Positions 27,219-35,859 of a DNA stretch of 64,000 bases are shown here, piece after piece (position 1 is the stretch's first letter; every line of letters starts with the position of its first letter). The translations under genes and the position numbers were made by a program. The notes under the pieces are model-generated. The model did not search any database and was not told the DNA's origin. It saw nothing but the letters and a program-made list of their open reading frames with translations. Source of the DNA: Bradyrhizobium sp. AZCC 1721. GTDB taxonomy: Bacteria; Pseudomonadota; Alphaproteobacteria; Rhizobiales; Xanthobacteraceae. The DNA lies in assembly GCF_036924715.1 (NCBI RefSeq), contig NZ_JAZHSB010000001.1, positions 2,905,001 through 2,969,000 of the forward strand, read 5' to 3'.

Positions 27219-29152
27219 CAGCCCTCCGCCGGATAAATGATGGCAAGCTCGCGCGCGAACTTCTTCTCGATCATGGCGCGCCGGACTTTTTGCGTCGCCG
27301 TGAGCTCGCCGTCGTCGTGGTCGAGCTCCTTTTCCAGGATGGCGAAGCGGCGGATGTTCTCGACCCGCGCAAAGCGCTTGTTGGTCTCGCCCACAATACG
27401 CTCGATCAGCGCGTGCACCTCGGGGAGCTGCGACAGCGATTTGTAGTTGGTGTAGGGCAGCGCCCTGTCGCGCGCCCAGCGGCCGATATTGTCGTAGTCG
27501 ACCTGGACGATCGCGCCGAGATACTTCTTGGCCTCGCCGACCACGATGGCTTCCTTGACGAATTCGCTGTCCTTCAGTGCGTTCTCGATCTCCGACGGCG
27601 CGATGTTCTTGCCGCCGGCGGTGATGATGATCGCCTTTTTTCGGTCGATCACGGCGATCTCGCCGTTGTCGAGGACATCGATGATGTCGCCGGTGCGCAG
27701 CCAGCCGCCGGGTTCGAGCGAGGCGGTGGATGCCTTCTCGTCGAGGAAATAGCCTTTGAACACACCGGGATTCCTGAGCAGTATCTCGCCGTCGCTGTCC
27801 TGCTTCCATTCGGTGTGCGGCAGCGGCAAGCCGCAGCCGCCGAGCCGGTGATGGCTTTCGGTCTGGATGAAGGCGACGCCGCCGGATTCGGTGAGGCCAT
27901 AGCCCTGCGACACCGGGCGCCCGATGATGTCGAAGAACCGCAGCGTCTCCGGCGAGATCGAAGCGCCGGCGCACAGCCGGTGGCGGCTGCGGGCAAACCC
28001 GAGATGGCGCTGGATGTTGCGGAACATCAGGAGGTACAGCGCTGCATAGGTCAAACGGTGCAGCCAGTTTTCCGATCCGTCCTGCCGGCGGTCCGACAGC
28101 TTGCGGCCCCAGGCCAGACAGGCATTGGTAAAACGCTGACGCAGCTTGCCGCTTTCGCCGAGCCGGAACAGAAAGCCCTGCTGCAGCTTTTCGTAGATCC
28201 GCGGCACGCCGACGAAGAAGGTCGGCGCGATCTCGCGGATATTGAGCGCCACCGTGTCGATCGATTCGGCAAAGCTGACGGTGCCGCCAAGGACAAGCTG
28301 CGTCACCGCCCCGTAGCAGCGCTCGGCGACGTGGCAGAGCGGCAGATAGCTCACCGCCTCAAACGGCTTGTCGGCGATGCCGACCGTCTCGGCATAGACA
28401 TAGGCGGCGTAGATCAGGTTGCGGTGGGTGAGCATCGCGCCCTTGGGCGGACCGGTCGTCCCTGAGGTGTAGACGAGAATGCAGACGTCGTCGGGCGCAC
28501 CTTGCGCGATCAGCCGGTCGAGCGTCGCATTGGCGTCAGGATTCTCGCGGGCAAAAGTGCGGCCGCGCTCGCAGAGCTGTTCGAACGACATCAGTTGCGA
28601 TTGGCGGTAGTTGCGCAAGCCCTTGGTGTCGATGCAGACGATGGCTTCGAGTGCGGGCAGGCCGTCCTGATTGGCCAGCGCGTCGAGCACCTTGTCGGTC
28701 TGCTCCTGATCGCCGGTTATGACGGCGCGCGAGCCGGAATGGCGGACGATGTATTGCAGCTCGACCCAGGGGTTGGTCGGATAGATGCCGACCGCGACGG
28801 CGCCGATCATCTGGGTGCCGAGATCGGCATAGAACCATTCCGGCGTATTCTCGCCGGCGATCGCCACGCGGTCGCCGGGCTTGATGCCGAGCGACATCAG
28901 CCCCAGCGCGACCGCGCGCGCGGTCTCGTAATAGTGGTTCCACGAATAGGGATTCCAGATGCCGTATTCCTTTTCCCGCAGCGCCAGCCTGTCGCCGTGC
29001 AGGGCGGCGCGCTGGCGCAGCAATTGCGGAATGGTGATGGCGGCTTCCCGGAGTGCCGCGCGGAGCTGGCTGGAGTCGGACGATGGCGCCGCGGTCTTCG
29101 TGGCCGCTTGCAGCGATGGGTGCATCGTTCGCATGGTGTCCAGCGTCGACAT
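27218..29152 (-). CDS. AMP-forming acyl-CoA synthetase
   Basis: A 644 aa ligase that would activate the imported acid as a CoA thioester. The P-loop-like AMP motif is YTSGTTGPPKGAMLTH, followed by GYGLTESGGVAF and the hinge stretch WLRTGDIIDVLDNGEIAVIDRKKAIIITAGGKNIAPSEIENAL. A large insert between these (VPRIYEKLQQGFLFRLG...) is characteristic of long-chain/FadD15-like ligases. It sits between the LivG and LivH genes and overlaps both, so uptake and activation are made together. Substrate unknown. Confidence 0.9.
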   Translation of the reverse strand: MSTLDTMRTMHPSLQAATKTAAPSSDSSQLRAALREAAITIPQLLRQRAALHGDRLALREKEYGIWNPYSWNHYYETARAVALGLMSLGIKPGDRVAIAGENTPEWFYADLGTQMIGAVAVGIYPTNPWVELQYIVRHSGSRAVITGDQEQTDKVLDALANQDGLPALEAIVCIDTKGLRNYRQSQLMSFEQLCERGRTFARENPDANATLDRLIAQGAPDDVCILVYTSGTTGPPKGAMLTHRNLIYAAYVYAETVGIADKPFEAVSYLPLCHVAERCYGAVTQLVLGGTVSFAESIDTVALNIREIAPTFFVGVPRIYEKLQQGFLFRLGESGKLRQRFTNACLAWGRKLSDRRQDGSENWLHRLTYAALYLLMFRNIQRHLGFARSRHRLCAGASISPETLRFFDIIGRPVSQGYGLTESGGVAFIQTESHHRLGGCGLPLPHTEWKQDSDGEILLRNPGVFKGYFLDEKASTASLEPGGWLRTGDIIDVLDNGEIAVIDRKKAIIITAGGKNIAPSEIENALKDSEFVKEAIVVGEAKKYLGAIVQVDYDNIGRWARDRALPYTNYKSLSQLPEVHALIERIVGETNKRFARVENIRRFAILEKELDHDDGELTATQKVRRAMIEKKFARELAIIYPAEG

Positions 29153-29955
29153 CAGGCGTTCACCTTGTCCTGCGCCTCGGCGCGGTGGCCGCCGAGATAG
29201 GCTTCCGCTACGGCCGGGCTCTGCCTCACTTCGGCGGGCGTGCCCTCGGCGATCTTGCGGCCGAAATTGAGCACGTGGACGCGGTCGGAGATGTCCATCA
29301 CGATCCGCATTTCGTGCTCGATCATCAGCACGGTGATGTCGAGTTCGTCGCGGATATCGAGCACGAAACGCGCGATATCCTCGGTCTCTTCCTGGTTCAT
29401 GCCGGAAACCATTTCGTCGAGCAGCAGCAGTTTTGGCTCGCAAGCCAGCGCACGCGCCAGTTCGACGCGCTTCTGCTGGCCGTACGACAGCGTGCCGACC
29501 ACGGAATCGCGGATGTGCTCGATCTCGAGGAATTCGATGATGTGCTCCACTTTCTGCCGCGCATCGATCTCCTCGCGCCGGGTGCGGCCGAAGTGCAGCA
29601 CGGCGTCGAGCACGCCGGAGCGCAAATGGGTGTGGCGGCCGGTCAGGACGTTCTCGACCACGGTGCCGTGCTTGAACAGCGCCAGATTCTGGAACGTGCG
29701 GCCGATGCCGATGGCGGCGAAGCGCCAGGGCGAGATGGTCGAAAGGTTGATGCCGTCGAACACGATGCGGCCGCCGCTCGGCCGCAGGACGCCCGATATC
29801 ATGTTGAATAGCGTGGTCTTGCCGGCGCCGTTCGGGCCGATCACGCTGCATATCTCTCCGGCGGCGACATCGAGGCTGACATCGGCGACGGCCTGCAGCC
29901 CGCCAAAGCGCTTGCTGAGATTTTCGGCCTTGAGCAGCGAAGTCACGACAGCCAC
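29152..29955 (-). CDS. ABC transporter ATP-binding protein LivG
   Basis: Cytoplasmic ATPase of 267 aa. Walker A GPNGAGKTTLFNM, signature LSYGQQKRVELARAL, Walker B LLLLDEMVSGMN and an H-loop (IEHEMRIVMDI) are present; the long insert with GRTFQNLALFKHGTVVENVLTGRH is typical of LivG. Overlaps livF by 13 bp at its start and the ligase at its end. Confidence 0.92.
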   Translation of the reverse strand: MAVVTSLLKAENLSKRFGGLQAVADVSLDVAAGEICSVIGPNGAGKTTLFNMISGVLRPSGGRIVFDGINLSTISPWRFAAIGIGRTFQNLALFKHGTVVENVLTGRHTHLRSGVLDAVLHFGRTRREEIDARQKVEHIIEFLEIEHIRDSVVGTLSYGQQKRVELARALACEPKLLLLDEMVSGMNQEETEDIARFVLDIRDELDITVLMIEHEMRIVMDISDRVHVLNFGRKIAEGTPAEVRQSPAVAEAYLGGHRAEAQDKVNA

Positions 29956-30791
29956 CTCTTGCGCCGCTTGTAGTGTTTGACGTCGCGCAGGCTCTTGCGG
30001 CCGGAGGAGGAGACGCCGAGATAGAATTCGCGAACATCTTCGTTGGCGGCAAGCTTTTGCGCCGGGCCATCCAGCACGACGCGCCCGGTTTCCAGGATGT
30101 AGGCGTAGTCGGCGATATCGAGCGCACGCTGCGCGTTCTGCTCGACCAGCAGCACCGTCATCTTCATCTCGCTGCGCAGGCGGACGATCACCTCATAGAT
30201 GCGGTCGATGATGAGCGGCGCGAGCCCCAGCGACGGCTCGTCGAGCGCCAGCAGGACCGGATCGGTCATCAGCGCGCGGCCGATCGCCAGCATCTGCTGC
30301 TCGCCGCCGGACATGTAGCCCGCGATCTGGTCGCGGCGTTCGAACAGGCGGGGAAACAGCGCGAACACCTTGTCGCGGCGCTCGCGCGCCTCGGCCTTGG
30401 TCCTTGTATAGCCGCCCATCTGCAGGTTTTCCTCGATGGTCAGCGCGGGAAACACGCGCCGCCCCTCGGGCACCTGCACGATGCCGCGCCGCACTAGCTC
30501 GTCGGGGGGGAGGCGGTGCACCTCGTCGTTGCGGAAGCGGATCGCGCCGTTCTCGATGGCGCCTTCCTCGGTGTAGAGGATGCCCGACATCGCCTTCAGA
30601 AGCGTCGATTTCCCGGCGCCGTTGGAGCCGAGCAGGGCGACGATGCCGCCCTCGGGGACGGCGATCGACACGTCGCGGATCGCCTCGATCGCGTTGTCGT
30701 AGACGATGCGGATGTTGCGGAACTCGAGCAGGGCGGATTTCCCGCGTGCTGTTTCGCCGCCCGTCGCGCCGGTCTGCGTCGTAAGGGTCAT
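29943..30791 (-). CDS. ABC transporter ATP-binding protein LivF
   Basis: Cytoplasmic ATPase of 282 aa, partner of LivG. Walker A GSNGAGKSTLLKAMSG, signature MSGGEQQMLAIGRAL and Walker B LLALDEPSLGLAP are clear. ATG 30791 is preferred over the longer frame to 30959, because upstream residues do not fit the family and run into the preceding gene. The C-terminal 30 residues (SSSGRKSLRDVKHYKRRKRWLS) are a basic tail. Confidence 0.92.
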   Translation of the reverse strand: MTLTTQTGATGGETARGKSALLEFRNIRIVYDNAIEAIRDVSIAVPEGGIVALLGSNGAGKSTLLKAMSGILYTEEGAIENGAIRFRNDEVHRLPPDELVRRGIVQVPEGRRVFPALTIEENLQMGGYTRTKAEARERRDKVFALFPRLFERRDQIAGYMSGGEQQMLAIGRALMTDPVLLALDEPSLGLAPLIIDRIYEVIVRLRSEMKMTVLLVEQNAQRALDIADYAYILETGRVVLDGPAQKLAANEDVREFYLGVSSSGRKSLRDVKHYKRRKRWLS

Positions 30792-30801
30792 CGCAGCGGT
30801 C

Positions 30802-32110
30802 TCAACCGGCGAGCGGCACGCGCGGCCGCCGGGCGAGGATCGCATCGGTGACCAGCTTGGCCGTCTCTGCGCAGGCCTGTGTGCCGCCATTGCCGTATTG
30901 CTTGACGGCATCGCCGACGCACCAGAGGCCGTCGATCCCGGTCTCGCGCGGAAGATCATAACCAGCGCAGCTTCGTTGCGCCGGCCAGTCGTCGCGCATC
31001 ACGCGGATCGACAGGATTTTTGCCTTGTCGAAATTCGCAAACTGCTCGCGCAAGTCCTCCAGCGCCAGCGCGGTTTCTGCTTCCGAGTCGAAGTCGCCGA
31101 GCGCCGGGACAGGCACGGCATAAGCGACATAAAGATGCCAGCCGGCCGGCGCCAGTTCAGGGCAGGTCGCGGTGAGGTTCGCCATGTTGCAGAGCCGGCG
31201 CGTCTTGCCGAAAGTGACGATGCCGGGATGGGCGATCAGCGGTTCGCGGCTGGCGATATTGATGACGATATTGGCCGCAGGGCGCAGATCCCTGCGCACG
31301 CGTTCGACATAATCAGGCGGAAACGCCGCCTCGCCGCCGAGCGCGACGGTTGTCTTCGGGCCGGCATTGCTGATGACGAGGTCGGTATCGATCCGGATTT
31401 CCCGGCCATCCCGCATCACGCTGACGCCCTCGACACGGCCGCCGCTGCTGTGAATCTTCACCGCCGGCGTCTCGAGCCAGATGTCGCCATTGCGCCTGAT
31501 CACCGAGGCCAGCGAATTCCAGACTCCGATCGTTCCCTGCGGACAAAAACCGAAGCGCTTGAACGCGCCCTTGCTGGTGAAGTAGGTGAGGAAGGCGCGG
31601 GCCGGCAGTTCGGCCGCGTTGCAGGCGAAGATCGCCGCACAGAGGTTGCGGAACAGGGCGTGCACGGTGGCATTGCTGGTGTAGCCCTTCAGCCAGTCCT
31701 CGGTCGATTGGCGCCCATCCGGCAGGTTGCCGGAGCGGGCGTCGGCGAATTTTTCCAGGATGCGTGAAGCCTGCTTGGTGAGTTGTCCAAGCAGCAGCGA
31801 CCAGCCGCCGCGGCCGACATCGATCAGCTTGCCGTCGATCAGGAACGAACTGGCCGGTTCAGGCGCGCGGATATCGAGGGGCGCGCCGACCGTGTGAAAT
31901 GTTTCCTCGAACACGCCGCCGAATTCGATGGCGATCGCGCCGATATTAACCTTGAAGCCGTCGATTTCTTCCGTGGAGGCGCGGCCGCCGATCCGCGCTC
32001 TTGTCGTCGACGACGATGGTGCGCAGCCCCGCATGGACCAGCCGTGCCGCGGCGCAAAGCCCGCCGGCGCCGGCACCGATCACGACAGCATCCGCCCGTT
32101 GCTGGGTCAC
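30802..32110 (-). pseudogene. FAD-dependent oxidoreductase (phytoene desaturase-like), frameshifted
   Basis: First gene of the minus operon. GTG 32110, 7 nt after GGGAGGG, opens VTQQRADAVVIGAGAGGLCAAARLVHAGLRTIVVDDKS with the FAD dinucleotide motif GAGAGG. Around 31993-32003 the frame shifts by one base. RIGGRASTEEIDGF and the remaining ~400 residues, ending GLWCVGDAVKQYGNGGTQACAETAK, continue in another frame that is open from 32076. The fold is that of NAD(P)/FAD phytoene desaturase-type enzymes. Either a recent null mutation or a sequencing error; the rest of both halves is well conserved. Confidence 0.75.
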
Positions 32111-32186
32111 AGAAATTCCCTCCCGAGAGCCGCGGCCGCCGGTTTTCCCGGCGTGTCCGGCTTGTCTGACGGGAAGGCATGATATT

Positions 32187-32207
32187 ATAATCCGACCGGC
32201 CGTTCAA
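32187..32207. promoter_or_regulatory. Candidate TetR operator in the divergent intergenic region
   Basis: The core ATAATCCGACCGGCCGTTCA matches, in inverted orientation, the site at 17312-17332 (18 of 21). It is imperfectly palindromic around CCGG. It lies 77 bp before the minus operon's start and 134 bp before the TetR gene, next to AT-rich DNA that could carry -10 elements for both directions. Confidence 0.55.
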
Positions 32208-32340
32208 ATAATTTTTTGAGGCGTCTAGAATGACAGGACTGCCCAGGTCGACCGCGGCGGGCGCCTGGGCGGTATGATAGTGAAGGGCGAGAAGGGGATT
32301 CGGACCGCCGTTCCGCGGCGGCCGGTTATGAGAGGCTCGC

Positions 32341-32970
32341 ATGGCGCGGACGCGCTCTGAAAATTACGACGACATCCAGGGCGGCATTCTGAACGCGGCC
32401 TGCACGCTGTTTGCGCAGCAGGGATACATGCGCGCCTCGATTGCCGATCTGGCGGATGCCTGCCGGCTCTCGCGCGGCGCGCTGTATCACTACTTCGATT
32501 CCAAGGAAGCGATCCTGTTCGCCATCCTGGACGCGCATGTCCGCCAGATGATCGCCGATGTCGAAGAAGCAATGGCACGCCAGTCGACCAATCTCGACCG
32601 GTTCCGCGCCGCGATCCGCGCCATCGTCGAACTCAACGCGCGCTCAACCAACGAGCAGCGCCTAATCCTGAACGATCTGGCGTTCCTTGCCGAAGCCGAG
32701 CAAAAGGCCATCAAGACGTTAGAGCGGCAACTGGTCGATACGGTTTCGGACTTGCTGATCCGGCTTGATACCGAAGGCAAAATCGTCAAGCGATCGAAGC
32801 GCGTCTACACCATGATGCTGTTCGGCATACTCAACTTCAGCCACACCTGGTACGATCCCAAGGGCGACATCGCGCCGCAGGAATTTGCCGACATGGTGGT
32901 GGACCAGTTTTTGTACGGCTTCATCGTGCCAGCAGCAAAGACTGCTGCTCAGCGCAGGCAACGAGCCTGA
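32341..32970 (+). CDS. TetR family transcriptional regulator
   Basis: Predicted dimeric DNA-binding repressor of 209 aa. The N-terminal helix-turn-helix is in ILNAACTLFAQQGYMRASIADLADACRLSRGALYHYFDSKEAIL; the rest is an all-helical ligand domain. It is divergent from the FAD oxidoreductase/Liv operon. Members of this type often respond to acyl-CoA or aromatic-CoA ligands. The shared sites at 17312 and 32187 make it the likely regulator of both island operons and of itself. Confidence 0.88.
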   Translation: MARTRSENYDDIQGGILNAACTLFAQQGYMRASIADLADACRLSRGALYHYFDSKEAILFAILDAHVRQMIADVEEAMARQSTNLDRFRAAIRAIVELNARSTNEQRLILNDLAFLAEAEQKAIKTLERQLVDTVSDLLIRLDTEGKIVKRSKRVYTMMLFGILNFSHTWYDPKGDIAPQEFADMVVDQFLYGFIVPAAKTAAQRRQRA

Positions 32971-33501
32971 GACTGAGTGGCCTGCCAATCTTCAGCTCGC
33001 GCCGAGCGCGCAACTTCCGATCCGCTAGTTCGTCATTTTTCTCGCTGCGCTTCCCAATTATACGACCAGGCATAAGCAAGCCTTTCTCAAACCTGTGTTG
33101 TTGGCTGTCGCAAAGGGGCGCAGGACTATCGCGCAGGAAGAGTTGGCTATAGGGACTGTCAAAGCGCCAAAGCCAGCTCGGTTGTCCGCCGATATGAAAA
33201 CAAAGCTCCTATAATAGTGAGCATCGCGATGTAGCGAACCACCGACTCGAACCCCCGACACTCAAATGAAACCGCTTGAATGGGGCGGGGCTAACTCCCG
33301 AGAGTGATGGTTAGGTTGGCGACTTTGCTGACCCGTGATTTACTCGACGCCGGTTATTCATAGCGAGAATGCAAACGTCCGGCCCGCAGCGCGCAAGTTT
33401 TCTTACTCTATCATCGCCAGCACTACGACGGTGGTCCTGAAGCACTGGGCTTCGGGAGAGGGGCAAGCTATTTGCGGCCGAACTGGATGGGTTTTGATCA
33501 G
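32971..33501. other. Gene-free right end of the island
   Basis: No frame here looks coding. A weak tRNA T-loop-like string (CGACTCGAACCCCCGAC near 33243) appears on the minus strand, but its stem does not pair. The region is more AT-rich than its neighbours, like the matching stretch before the left repeat. No recombinase gene lies beside dusA. Confidence 0.5.
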
Positions 33502-33751
33502 GAGGGTACGAACTAGCGCGGTACTGCACGGCCTCATTCGGTACTGCAAAGCTGTACCGGGCGAAGCGCAGCATCGCAAAATTGACGAACGCGAATCGGT
33601 CTAAGGGCTTGAAATGAAAGGAAAATGCCTCAACTGTCAGCTTGAACTATTTGTCGGCCCAAAAATCAACTGCACCGAATGAGACAATAAAGCGAAATAA
33701 CATCAACATGTTAGCGCACCGATTTTGCATTGCCCCGATGATGGATTGGAC
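33502..33751 (+). repeat. Right direct repeat: dusA upstream region plus 5' codons
   Basis: Direct copy of 16097-16343, here continuous with full-length dusA. It includes the upstream region that now drives dusA. The identical 32 bp (33687-33718) span the start codon at 33708; differences rise to about one base in eight at the outer end by hand alignment. Confidence 0.85.
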
Positions 33752-34697
33752 TGACCGGCATTGCCGCGTGTTCCACCGTCTGATGAGCCGGCGCGCGCGG
33801 CTTTATACGGAGATGCTGACGACCGGCGCCATTATTCATGGCGACCGGAGGCGGCTGCTCGGCTTCGACCGAAGTGAGCATCCGGTGGCGCTGCAGCTCG
33901 GTGGTTCCGTTCCGCATGATCTCGCTACCGCTGCGCGGATCGGCGAGGATTTTGGCTACGACGAAATCAATCTCAATGTCGGCTGTCCGTCCGACCGCGT
34001 GAAGGATGGCCGCTTCGGGGCCTGCCTGATGGCGGAGCCGGCGCTGGTCGCTGAGGGCGTGGTTGCCATGAAGCGCGCGGTCAGGATTCCGGTCACAGTG
34101 AAATGCCGGATCGGCATCGACGACCAGGACCCGGAAGTGGCGCTCGACGTGCTGGCGCGCGGCGTGGTTGCGGCCGGCGCGGACGCGCTGATCGTCCATG
34201 CCCGCAAGGCCTGGCTCAACGGATTGTCGCCGAAGGAAAACCGCGACATCCCGCCGCTCGATTACGACAGGGTTTATCGACTCAAGGCCGCGCTGCCGGG
34301 TGTGCCGATTATCATCAATGGCGGCGTCGGCAGTATTGCCGAGGCGAAGCGGCACCTCGACCATGTCGACGGCGTGATGCTGGGGCGGGCGGCCTATCAG
34401 GAGCCGTGGCGCCTACTCGACGTCGATCCGGAATTGTTCGGCGAGGCGGCACCTCACGCGACGATGAAGGACGTCTTCGAAGCGATGTTGCCTTATATCG
34501 AAGGCCAGTTGGCCCAAGGAGCAAAGCTGCATTCGATGACGCGGCATTTCGTCGGCGCGTTTCACGGCGTGCCCGGCGCGCGCGCCTTTCGTCGCCATCT
34601 GGCGGAGAGGGGCACCAGGCCGGGCGCCGGCGTCGACGTGCTGCGCGATGCGGTCGCATTGATCGAGGATCGCGCGGCGGAGCCGGTCGCGGCGTAA
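33708..34697 (+). CDS. dusA: tRNA-dihydrouridine synthase A
   Basis: Flavoenzyme that reduces uridines in the tRNA D-loop. The 329 aa protein starts MLAHRFCIAPMMDWTDRHCRVFHRLMSRRARLYTEM, the DusA signature, and has catalytic C93 in NLNVGCPSDRV plus the FMN-site KCRIGIDDQD and INGGVGS stretches. ATG 33708 is chosen because the duplicated copy at 16300 begins at the same codon and the upstream part differs by indels; a TTG at 33642 would extend the frame by 22 residues. The first codons lie in the island's right repeat, so this gene is probably a hybrid of element and host DNA. Confidence 0.95.
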   Translation: MLAHRFCIAPMMDWTDRHCRVFHRLMSRRARLYTEMLTTGAIIHGDRRRLLGFDRSEHPVALQLGGSVPHDLATAARIGEDFGYDEINLNVGCPSDRVKDGRFGACLMAEPALVAEGVVAMKRAVRIPVTVKCRIGIDDQDPEVALDVLARGVVAAGADALIVHARKAWLNGLSPKENRDIPPLDYDRVYRLKAALPGVPIIINGGVGSIAEAKRHLDHVDGVMLGRAAYQEPWRLLDVDPELFGEAAPHATMKDVFEAMLPYIEGQLAQGAKLHSMTRHFVGAFHGVPGARAFRRHLAERGTRPGAGVDVLRDAVALIEDRAAEPVAA

Positions 34698-34700
34698 AGC

Positions 34701-34796
34701 TTAGGCGGCGCGCTCGGCGACGCGGCGCGTTTCGGAATCCGCCTTCTGGCCGAAATCGTAGTTCAGCATGTCGACGTCCAGCCCAGAGGGATCATT
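34701..34796 (-). pseudogene. C-terminal remnant of a lost gene, possibly a hydroxyquinol dioxygenase
   Basis: Directly after the maleylacetate reductase stop, another frame reads NDPSGLDVDMLNYDFGQKADSETRRVAERAA then stop. It is 31 codons without an initiation site, ending 3 bp past the convergent dusA stop. It looks like the tail of a truncated gene. YDF followed by a short basic/acidic tail is common at intradiol dioxygenase C-termini, and in the described gra cluster the hydroxyquinol dioxygenase gene follows maleylacetate reductase. The identification is weak; only the short frame is seen. Confidence 0.35.
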
Positions 34797-35859
34797 GGGC
34801 GGTTGGTGGGGCGTCGCCGCGCCAGGCGCGCGTGATCAATTCGCGGATCGCCTCTCGCTCGATCGGGCGCGGATTCCAGTACGGATTCTTCACCGCGAGG
34901 TCGGCGGCCTGATCGATGCCGCTCTCGGGCATGCCGATCTCGCGCAGCGACAGCGGCGCGGCAAGCTTTCGCGCCAGATCGTGGAGGCCGAGCGCTGGGT
35001 CGCTGACGCCAAGCGCTGTGGCGATGCGTGTCATCGCCTCAGGTGCGGCCGGTGCATTGTAGGCGAGGGCATGCGGGAGAATGACCGTGTGGGTCTCCGC
35101 GTGCGGCAGATTGAACAGCCCGCCCAGCGTATGGCAGAGCTTGTGGTGCAGCGCCATGCCGACCGCCCCGAGGCAGACGCCGCAGAGCCAGGCGCCATAG
35201 AGCGCGTCGGTGCGCGCGACCCTGTCGCTCGGCTCAGCGCAGATTTTCGGCAGCGCCCGCGCCAGCGTGCCGATGCCTTCCTGCGCCATCAGCGATATGA
35301 TGGGGTTGCGATCGCGCGCGTAGAGCGCCTCGACCGCGTGCGCGATGGCGTTGACGCCCGATGTCGCCGATAGTTTTGCCGGCATCGTCATGGTGAGATC
35401 GACGTCGTAGATCACGATCTCGGGGAGGATCTTCGGGCTCGACTGGGTGGTCTTGATCCCGCCGCTGGTCTGGCCGACCACCGGCGTCATCTCCGAGCCG
35501 GCGTAACTGGTGGGCAGCACGATCTGCGGCAGATCGGTGCGCAAGGCGATAGCCTTGCCGAGGCCGGTGGTCGAACCGCCGCCGATCGCGATGACGCCAT
35601 CGGCCTCGATCTCGCGCACGACTTCCATCGCCTGTTCCGTCACCTCGACGGGCGTATGCATGACCGCTCCGGTGAAGACGCCGGCCAAGCGCTCGCCGAT
35701 CATCTCCCGGATGCCGGCGACCAGATCTTTCTGCCGCGGGGTCGCCAGCACGAGGGCGCGGGTAACGCCGAGGCGGGACAATTCATCAGGCAATTGACGC
35801 AGCGTGCCGGTGCCGAACACCACCCGCATCGGTGCGCTCTGGTAGACGAAGTCTTGCAT
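34792..35859 (-). CDS. graC: Maleylacetate reductase
   Basis: Iron-containing alcohol dehydrogenase-fold enzyme of 355 aa that reduces maleylacetate to 3-oxoadipate. Family-specific stretches are GGGSTTGLGKAIAL, PTSYAGSEMTPVVGQT and GMALHHKLCHTLGGLFNLPHAETHTVILPHALAYN. AAGGAG lies 5 nt before ATG 35859. There is no stop codon between the upstream MFS frame and this gene, so a fused product is formally possible. It is the last intact gene of the resorcylate operon; its substrate-forming dioxygenase is not present. Confidence 0.9.
   Translation of the reverse strand: MQDFVYQSAPMRVVFGTGTLRQLPDELSRLGVTRALVLATPRQKDLVAGIREMIGERLAGVFTGAVMHTPVEVTEQAMEVVREIEADGVIAIGGGSTTGLGKAIALRTDLPQIVLPTSYAGSEMTPVVGQTSGGIKTTQSSPKILPEIVIYDVDLTMTMPAKLSATSGVNAIAHAVEALYARDRNPIISLMAQEGIGTLARALPKICAEPSDRVARTDALYGAWLCGVCLGAVGMALHHKLCHTLGGLFNLPHAETHTVILPHALAYNAPAAPEAMTRIATALGVSDPALGLHDLARKLAAPLSLREIGMPESGIDQAADLAVKNPYWNPRPIEREAIRELITRAWRGDAPPTAQ

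Larger units (their letters stand above)
16097..33751. mobile_element. Putative dusA-targeted integrative island (about 17.4 kb)
   Basis: The segment is bounded by direct copies of the dusA upstream region and first ~14 codons (16097-16343 and 33502-33751). Only the right copy continues into full-length dusA. Tyrosine-recombinase islands and prophages are known to insert at this 5' end of dusA and to supply a replacement 5' end. The cargo is two convergent catabolic/transport operons with a TetR regulator. No recombinase gene was found inside, so the element looks immobile or the integrase has been lost. A segmental duplication by another route is the alternative. Confidence 0.65.

Noticed and set aside
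29956..30127. Upstream extension of the acyl-CoA ligase frame through livG
   Set aside because: LivG is clearly coded in another frame and the ligase begins at ATG 29152; the extension is low-complexity arginine-rich.
33236..33262. tRNA T-loop-like string on the minus strand near the right end of the island
   Set aside because: The T-stem does not pair and no other arm is visible, so it is not called as a tRNA fragment.
33642..33707. 22-residue N-terminal extension of DusA from TTG 33642
   Set aside because: The duplicated left copy has indels there and starts cleanly at the same ATG, so the stretch is untranslated.
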